The translations under genes and the position numbers were made by a program. The notes beneath the pieces were generated by a model. It was not told the DNA's origin. It did no database searches and saw only the letters and a program-made list of their open reading frames with translations. Source: a bacterium (GTDB taxonomy: Bacteria; Bacillota_A; Clostridia; Lachnospirales; Lachnospiraceae). Taken from it: a DNA stretch of 64,000 nucleotides. Location of the stretch: assembly GCA_004562915.1 (NCBI GenBank), contig SFQZ01000029.1, positions 9,345 to 73,344 on the forward strand, read 5' to 3'. Shown here piece after piece: positions 58,594 to 64,000 of this stretch. Each line of letters opens with the position of its first letter. Positions within the stretch are counted from its first letter, which is position 1.

Positions 58594-59121
58594 ATGCTGA
58601 TTGATTTATCCAGGGTATTGACCCATGAAGGGAAAAAGCTGAATATTGAAGTTGAGCCGGTCGGTGAGAATTATGTATGTGAGATGGGAAGTTTTGCATA
58701 TGCAGAGAAGTCCCCTGTATCGCTGGCGATTGCTCATACGGAGAATCAGGTGTTGAGAATAGAAGGAAATGGGCACGTGGCTGTCTGGATTCCGTGTTCG
58801 AGATGTCTGGAGCCGGTGAGAGTAAATTTTGACATCAATATTGATGAAGAAGTTGATATGAAGCTTTCTGATCAGGAAAGAGTCGAGGCACTGGATGAGA
58901 GCAGTTATATTCATGGAAAAGAACTGGATACAGATAAACTGCTGCATAATGAGATTCTAATCAATTGGCCAATGCGGGTACTCTGCAAAGAGGACTGTAA
59001 AGGAATCTGTAGCCGTTGTGGAGCAAATCTGAATCAGGGATCCTGTGATTGCGATACGGCAGATTTGGATCCCAGAATGGCTGTTATCAGTGATATATTT
59101 AAGAACTTTAAGGAGGTGTAA
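58594..59121 (+). CDS. yceD: YceD/DUF177 domain protein
   Basis: The protein (175 residues) has the DUF177 signature: WIPCSRCLEPVRVNFDINIDEE, LLHNEILINWPMRVLCKEDCKGICSRCGANLNQGSCDC, with metal-binding-like cysteine pairs. Relatives are needed for normal 23S rRNA levels in bacteria and plastids. It precedes rpmF by 3 nt, the conserved genomic partner. Confidence 0.93.
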   Translation: MLIDLSRVLTHEGKKLNIEVEPVGENYVCEMGSFAYAEKSPVSLAIAHTENQVLRIEGNGHVAVWIPCSRCLEPVRVNFDINIDEEVDMKLSDQERVEALDESSYIHGKELDTDKLLHNEILINWPMRVLCKEDCKGICSRCGANLNQGSCDCDTADLDPRMAVISDIFKNFKEV

Positions 59122-59124
59122 CCA

Positions 59125-59307
59125 ATGTCCATCTGTCCAAAGAATAAAACATCCAAAGCAAGAAGAGATAAGAGAAGAGCAAACTGGAAAATGAGTGCTC
59201 CGAACTTAGTAAAATGCAGCAAATGTGGCGCATTAATGATGCCACACAGAGTTTGCAAAGCTTGTGGTTCTTACAACAAAAAAGAAATTATCGCTACAGC
59301 TGAATAA
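59125..59307 (+). CDS. rpmF: Ribosomal protein bL32
   Basis: The 60-residue sequence starts MSICPKNKTSKARRDKRRANWKM and has the zinc-ribbon CSKCGALMMPHRVCKACGSY of the C+ form of L32, followed by YNKKEII. Basic and short, it is a standard large-subunit protein. AAGGAGGTG precedes the start. A strong terminator follows. Confidence 0.97.
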   Translation: MSICPKNKTSKARRDKRRANWKMSAPNLVKCSKCGALMMPHRVCKACGSYNKKEIIATAE

Positions 59308-59322
59308 TTAAGATTTTGGATT

Positions 59323-59362
59323 AAAATCAGGGGTTCTGACATGTTTGAGAACCCCTGATTTT
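59323..59362 (+). terminator. Rho-independent terminator after rpmF
   Basis: AAAATCAGGGGTTCT pairs perfectly with AGAACCCCTGATTTT around a 10-nt loop. A group II intron fragment begins about 6 nt after it. Confidence 0.93.
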
Positions 59363-59367
59363 GCGTT

Positions 59368-59520
59368 GTGCGCCTAGCGGCGCACGTTTCTCAAGGGTTA
59401 AAGTCCCAAATCCGCCCGGTAGAGGGAAGGATATAGCCGAAGGCAAGGGTGTCGTGGGCGACTGCGAATCTGAAGGAAGCTGGATGTGAGGAACATACTA
59501 ACTCATGGGCAAATCTCTGT
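59368..59520 (+). mobile_element. Truncated 5' end of a group II intron
   Basis: The sequence opens with GTGCGCC, the conserved 5' end of group II introns, and continues with domain I-like text (GGTAGAGGGAAGGATATAGCCGAAGGCAAGGGTGTCGTGGGCGACTGCGAATCTGAAGGAAGC). No domain V or reverse transcriptase follows in the expected range, so the copy is a 5' fragment. It sits just behind a terminator hairpin, the favourite target of class C introns. The right boundary is approximate. Confidence 0.7.
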
Positions 59521-59997
59521 CTTATGACGTCACCCTTGATACAAGAAAAACTTTCGCACGGCTTGCTTTTTCGCTTAACTCTTTTGCGTGATATACGAAA
59601 AACGTATGCACCAATTATGTCAGACGTGCCTGTACGGTATATCTATATGCACCAGTTTTTTTCAGCCTATATTTAAAGTGAAACTTTGCACCAATTTTAG
59701 ACAAAAATCTCACAGCCCTGCCTTGCGGTTGTATGTAGAGTAGAAGCCGTGAGAAAATAAGAAATTGCGCTAATTTTATCATTAATCTAGGAGCGCGGTA
59801 CTAAAGTTTGATAGTCGCCGTTTTATTAGATCAGAGTGAATCCTTATAATCGTTTTACGTAAACAGAGCACTGCGAGTTGAAAGGCGAAGCGGACAAGCC
59901 AAAAATCGGAGTAGAAATATTACTAAAACTTTAAACTGGATAACGTTTAAAATATCGCAAGAAAGGTTGGCTGCAAAAAACACTATTCTGTACTATT
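59521..59997. other. Gene-free stretch between intron fragment and restriction system
   Basis: About 480 nt without a credible gene. It contains a TCTCAC...GTGAGA hairpin (59707-59756) and short stems, and the codon pattern differs from the flanks. It may be a patchwork of mobile-element leftovers at the edge of the restriction-modification island. No attachment site could be identified. Confidence 0.4.
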
Positions 59998-62766
59998 TTA
60001 TAAAAGTTTACTTTCAAAATCGTTGACGAATTTAAACAGGTTCTCTTCTGAGTCTGAATTGAAAAATACAAGTCCGATATTCTTCACTTCCTGGTAACCT
60101 TGAGCTTTTATTTTTTCCATAAACTCAATATCTGCTTTTGTATCTTTCCTAGTAGAATTATAAGAAACTCCTGAGTTCTCGTGAATATCTAAAAGAGCAT
60201 CCTCTTTCCATTGGTCATGCTCTAGGATGTGTCCGCCTTTCGGCTCGATAATACATTGATAATACATTGCGTGGTTAATGTAGTCATTAATAATCATCAA
60301 ATAATCAGGGAAGAAACGTCGGCCATCTTCTGGATTATAGAAACAGTAATCAAGTTCGTTGCGAATGACGTAAATTTCTGCATCTTTATATTTTTCTCTA
60401 AGCTTGCCAATTTGGCCGCCTATCCATTTTACAAAACGTTTTTCTTCACTAGTGCCATAATTTTCGTCATAGGCATACCATTCCGCATGCTTGATATCGT
60501 ATCTTAAATCCGGCTTAGCATTCTCGCTCTGAGATTTTGAGCGCTCGTCATTTGTAATAAAGGTTTTCTTACCGGTAATAGGGTCTATGGTTGGAAATGA
60601 TGTGAGATAAATAGACTTTTCTACTTCGAAGATTTCGCGAAGCGGACGAGGTCTAAATTCGTGGTCACCAATTATCCTTGGCATTCCAAGATCAATTTTC
60701 TTTCGTACTTCCGGTAGAATTGTACCGACTAATAACTGAAGCTTTTCTTGTGGGGTTAGACTATAAATGTCTTTTCCGTTTTCGTAAGTATATTTAATCT
60801 CAAATCTAGGCAAATATTCTTTTATAAGAGTATCGATGCTGTCTAGTCCGACAATATGTTTCTTAATATTTTCGAAGCGGAAAAAGTCGTTTTCGGCTGC
60901 CATTAGGGCTTTGCGAATAACTACCTCCGAGAATGAATTTTCATCAATATGAATAATGTCCGTTGCCAGTGAAGCAGTATATCTGTTCTGATCCTTATCT
61001 GAAATGCCAGTAGAATGGAGATTGTAGTTACTTGCCTTAATAATTTTATTGAAGGTCGTATCGATCTCTTCGTCTGTAGTCTTTTTACGATAAATTTGGC
61101 AATTTGTAAGAACGAAACCTTTCTGATAAGTTTCACTTGAGAGGAATTGTTCTTTCATGTAGATGGTACGCTTTTCTACGCCGGAATTAATAATACCTTC
61201 ACCGAGTAAGTCCTCTTGAAGTTTTTCCATAAAAATGCCGGTTTTGACAAAATGGTAAACGAAAGTTTCAAGCACACGGGCGGTGTCGTATGGGTCATTA
61301 TCGAATTTGCGCTTATATTGTTTTGGTAAATCGAAAGGATTATAGCGAGCACCGCGACCAATTAACTGGATATCCTGTAACGATACGCTTTTACTTTCAC
61401 TGATATCAAAATGAATGATATCGTAAAGGCTTAAGACATCCCACCCCTCGTTGAGAGCATTCACTGAAAAAATAGCACGAATACGGTTTCTTGGAGAATC
61501 TAGTTGCGCAAGAAGCTCCGGCGATTCTTTTTTCTGACTATTATAAATCAAAGTGTTATCTGGCGAAAAACTTTGACGAATCTGAGTAGCGAATGCCTCG
61601 AGACCTGTATAATCTCCAGCTTGAATATAGCCATTGCGCGGCTCTTCTAACCATTTAAACATATCTACTAAAATTTCATGTTCATGATTCGCATTTTGCG
61701 AATTTCCTAAATCTTTCAGTTTTTCTAGGTCTTCTTTTCGAATTGAGCCGATCACCTTATTAAAGAATGCGCGATCTTCTTCACTCTTTGCAATTTTCGT
61801 AGATTTAAGCAGAACAATTGGATTAATAGTGATTCCTATTGTTTTGGCAGCAAAAACTTTGCGGAACTCGCTTAGGGCAACTGCATTGATAATCAAGCGT
61901 CGCTTTTGATCTTCAATATTTGTTTCGGTGTTGTATAAGAATTTTACGTCCTTACAATACCCGTCTGAGTTGAATTTTAAGAAGTCATATTTAAAAACGA
62001 GTTTGTCTTTATATTTGTCATGAATATTCTCATTTTTCAAATCGACAGTAGCAGTAAATTCCAAAAGCATATTTCCTGGGCGAGAGTGAATAGCCTTCAT
62101 AACCGCACTCTCCCAGTTTAGAATATCTTCCTGATCGGATTTTTTCTTTGAACGAGTATCCACATTAAGTCGATGAGCCTCATCGGCAATAACTACGATA
62201 TCATAGTCCTTAAAAGTCTGAGCAGTTAATACATTCTCATGGTCTGATTTGAGGCGATTATAAAGCATAGAGGTAGAGAAGAACATGAAGTTAATAGCAT
62301 CACGTTGACTGTCAGATGGATTGTCTATCGCTCGTACTGGAATTTTCTTGCCATTAATTTTAACACCCTTTGGATTGAAATAGTATTTTTCAAAGCTCGG
62401 ATCGGTAAAATTACGCTTTGCTTGTAGTTCAATTTGCACTTGATGCACTAAAAACAAGAAGTTGCGATAACCTTTCGTATATAGATATAAAACACAGCAG
62501 GCCATAACGAGTGTTTTACCTGTACCCGTAGCCATGTTGAATAGTAAATGCTTAGCCTGTACTTTGTCTTTCTCGAATAGAAAAATAAAACTCTTTATCG
62601 CATCCTCTTGATATGGACGCAGAGTGCGACTAATATTTTCTGTAATATAGGTCGGAATTTCATAAGTAGACGCAAACTCTATGAATTCTGGATCATTTTG
62701 AATTTGATTGAAGAGAAAGTTTTCGAGAGTATCTTTGACTTTTACTTTATTCTTCGGCATCTTCAC
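59998..62766 (-). CDS. Type III restriction endonuclease subunit (Res)
   Basis: Res subunits are ATP-dependent helicase-nucleases that act with a Mod methyltransferase. The helicase domain has RPYQEDAIKSF, Walker A MATGTGKTLVM, the DEAH box ADEAHRL, an FTAT motif III and the late QLIGRGAR motif VI. The C-terminal nuclease has a PD-(D/E)xK core (FFPDYLMIIN...CIIEPKGGH). At 922 residues it is within the family range. The start overlaps mod by about 20 nt; a second ATG at 62760 is possible. Codon use is visibly more A/T-ended than in the core genes. Confidence 0.92.
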   Translation of the reverse strand: MKMPKNKVKVKDTLENFLFNQIQNDPEFIEFASTYEIPTYITENISRTLRPYQEDAIKSFIFLFEKDKVQAKHLLFNMATGTGKTLVMACCVLYLYTKGYRNFLFLVHQVQIELQAKRNFTDPSFEKYYFNPKGVKINGKKIPVRAIDNPSDSQRDAINFMFFSTSMLYNRLKSDHENVLTAQTFKDYDIVVIADEAHRLNVDTRSKKKSDQEDILNWESAVMKAIHSRPGNMLLEFTATVDLKNENIHDKYKDKLVFKYDFLKFNSDGYCKDVKFLYNTETNIEDQKRRLIINAVALSEFRKVFAAKTIGITINPIVLLKSTKIAKSEEDRAFFNKVIGSIRKEDLEKLKDLGNSQNANHEHEILVDMFKWLEEPRNGYIQAGDYTGLEAFATQIRQSFSPDNTLIYNSQKKESPELLAQLDSPRNRIRAIFSVNALNEGWDVLSLYDIIHFDISESKSVSLQDIQLIGRGARYNPFDLPKQYKRKFDNDPYDTARVLETFVYHFVKTGIFMEKLQEDLLGEGIINSGVEKRTIYMKEQFLSSETYQKGFVLTNCQIYRKKTTDEEIDTTFNKIIKASNYNLHSTGISDKDQNRYTASLATDIIHIDENSFSEVVIRKALMAAENDFFRFENIKKHIVGLDSIDTLIKEYLPRFEIKYTYENGKDIYSLTPQEKLQLLVGTILPEVRKKIDLGMPRIIGDHEFRPRPLREIFEVEKSIYLTSFPTIDPITGKKTFITNDERSKSQSENAKPDLRYDIKHAEWYAYDENYGTSEEKRFVKWIGGQIGKLREKYKDAEIYVIRNELDYCFYNPEDGRRFFPDYLMIINDYINHAMYYQCIIEPKGGHILEHDQWKEDALLDIHENSGVSYNSTRKDTKADIEFMEKIKAQGYQEVKNIGLVFFNSDSEENLFKFVNDFESKLL

Positions 62767-64000
62767 TTTCCTCTTTAGTTTGATAGAAGCGGTCTGTTAA
62801 AACTTTTTCTGCGTCACTGACATGGTATTTCGCATCGTTCATCTCAGCATAATTGAGATAGAATTGATTTTCATCTAGAATATCTACGAGTTTTTGTTTG
62901 CGTTCGTCGAGGCTAAGACTGCGGAAGTTCTCGTCTTTCTCGAATTCTTTTTTATCAAAGAAGAACTTTAAGAATGTATTCTTTTGCATGTCTTGATAAA
63001 TTTCCTCAAGTTCCGGAATCGTAATAGCCTCCATTATGCGGTCAATAAAGTCCTGATTATACTTTTTGAGCTCAAAATAGACAAATGAACCACCGCCTTG
63101 CCAATTGATGGATTTTGAGATACCACCTTGTTCGCCATTAATAACATCGCTCATACGTTCAGCTGATTTCGTGATGTAATCCATCTGCTCTATGCCAATA
63201 ATACGACGATTCATCTTTAATGCAGTCGCAGCAGTCGTGCCACTTCCAAGGAAGAAATCCAAAACAATATCGCCCTCCTCAGACGAACTTTCAATTATTC
63301 GTTTTAATAGTTTTTCTGGTTTTTGACCTTTAAAGTTATTTCCATCTATGTCTACTGTCTCTTCGACTTTAGAAGTTGAGCTATCAATTGCTATAGAGTT
63401 CAATTCATCCCATTTGTTACAATTCCAAGTGTCTTCTAGCGGATAGTGTTTTCCTCTAGACGTATGATTAATATATTGTAGGAAATCGTTAATTTTTTGT
63501 TCCGTCATACCTTGATTTATTAAGTACTTGCGTAGATCCTTGCTGTCTTTTAGAATTGGAGCAAAATCATTATTCTGTAAATAAACTTTATTAAAGAACA
63601 TGTTTTCCGATGACTTTGTATAAAATAATATCGTATCATGGTTTCTAATGTAGTTGTTCGCACTCGTCTTATATCCGGATAAGAATCCCATTCTCCAAAT
63701 AATTTCCCTTTGAAAATTATTTATTCCAAAAATCTCGTCCATCAAGACCTTAAGATAGTGGACTTCATTGTAATCTATATTTACATATATACTTCCATTT
63801 AATGCCAACAGTTCTTTTGCAATCTCTAATCTGTTTCTCATAAAAGTCAGCCACGAGGAGTGATTAAAAGAGTCATTATATCTAAACCCGTCATTTTTAG
63901 TATTGTTTTTTGCAAGCACTTTTTGGAGAAAAATGCAAAATATTTTTGGAGAATGTTGCATCTCCAAATTGGAGAAAGTTGCAAAGCCTTGAGCGGCAGC
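62747..64000 (-). CDS. Type III DNA methyltransferase subunit (Mod), abnormal N-terminus, partial
   Basis: Mod methylates adenine at one strand of its site. The family blocks NDGFRYNDSFNHSSWLTFMRNRLEIAKELL, NIDYNEVHYLKVLMDEIFG, the WNCNKWDELN region and the SAM motif DIVLDFFLGSGTTAATALKMNRRIIGIEQ are intact. The frame is open to the window edge, yet the catalytic motif (DPPYNT before NDGF) is not there: the text reads KVLAKNNTKNDGF. The upstream ~95 nt contain three loose copies of TTGGAGAA-n-TTGCA. Either the real start is displaced or the N-terminus is rearranged. It precedes res and overlaps it. Confidence 0.85.
   Translation of the reverse strand, partial: AAAQGFATFSNLEMQHSPKIFCIFLQKVLAKNNTKNDGFRYNDSFNHSSWLTFMRNRLEIAKELLALNGSIYVNIDYNEVHYLKVLMDEIFGINNFQREIIWRMGFLSGYKTSANNYIRNHDTILFYTKSSENMFFNKVYLQNNDFAPILKDSKDLRKYLINQGMTEQKINDFLQYINHTSRGKHYPLEDTWNCNKWDELNSIAIDSSTSKVEETVDIDGNNFKGQKPEKLLKRIIESSSEEGDIVLDFFLGSGTTAATALKMNRRIIGIEQMDYITKSAERMSDVINGEQGGISKSINWQGGGSFVYFELKKYNQDFIDRIMEAITIPELEEIYQDMQKNTFLKFFFDKKEFEKDENFRSLSLDERKQKLVDILDENQFYLNYAEMNDAKYHVSDAEKVLTDRFYQTKEESEDAEE

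Noticed and set aside
59449..59676. 75-codon frame across the intron fragment border
   Set aside because: It begins inside group II intron domain I and reads into unrelated DNA; no motif.

Overview
The window looks like chromosomal DNA of a strictly anaerobic, fermentative Gram-positive bacterium of the Clostridia, most likely a gut Lachnospiraceae (Blautia/Dorea/Mediterraneibacter-like). The grounds are the SCIFF peptide with its radical-SAM maturase beside secDF, [FeFe]-hydrogenase maturases HydG and HydF, pta-ackA, a CIRCE-controlled heat-shock gene, strong AAGGAGG-type ribosome binding sites and moderate GC. The genus is an inference. I found no tRNA, rRNA or CRISPR array.

Layout: 1-2834 molybdenum-cofactor genes (partial molybdopterin-binding protein, moaC, moaA, mogA-like, MOSC). 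2857-7686 a DapF-like orphan, an AraC regulator, a YbaK-type editing protein, a two-gene threonine/serine exporter and an L,D-transpeptidase. 7977-11558 HAD hydrolase, sfsA, mutY, glycosyltransferase. 11612-15945 PAP2 phosphatase, XRE regulator, and an amylosucrase-like GH13 enzyme with its LacI regulator and a probable operator. 16069-18278 CIRCE-htpG, with htpG broken by a 17-bp tandem duplication. 18322-24752 MocR and XRE-type regulators, HAD phosphatase, aldehyde dehydrogenase, lipid kinase. 24822-27980 an attenuator-like leader followed by TM1266-type regulator, hydG and hydF. 28090-33403 amidase, YdcF protein, CNNM/CBS membrane protein, and a surface protein with an IPKTG-type anchor. 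33471-37744 TIGR04086 protein, SCIFF peptide, SCIFF maturase, secDF. 37802-41284 recJ and, convergent to it, a shikimate kinase fused to a (p)ppGpp synthetase domain. 41661-44562 glpK and a MATE transporter. 44719-46900 a decayed zone: frameshifted coiled-coil gene, IS200/IS605 remnant, regulator fragment. 47031-54701 aldo/keto reductase, zinc-finger membrane protein, polA-coaE-MBL, ACT-PFL pair. 54706-59307 tmcAL divergent from pta-ackA, then yceD-rpmF. 59368-64000 a truncated group II intron, a gene-free stretch and a type III restriction-modification system running off the window.

The most unusual non-coding signal is a family of four intergenic elements (7691-7960, 28857-29133, 39514-39727, 39837-40055). 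Each has a conserved core that folds into the same multi-part hairpin, with compensatory base changes between copies and repeated G-A/A-G internal-loop motifs. Each core sits between long arms that are complementary within a copy but unrelated between copies. A second, looser family carries GTGTCAAAAG/CTTTTGACAC-like ends (8620, 15955, 45536, 48178). The best protein-level oddities are the shikimate kinase/alarmone synthetase fusion, the DapF-like protein without its catalytic cysteine, and two genes broken by short tandem duplications (htpG and the coiled-coil gene).
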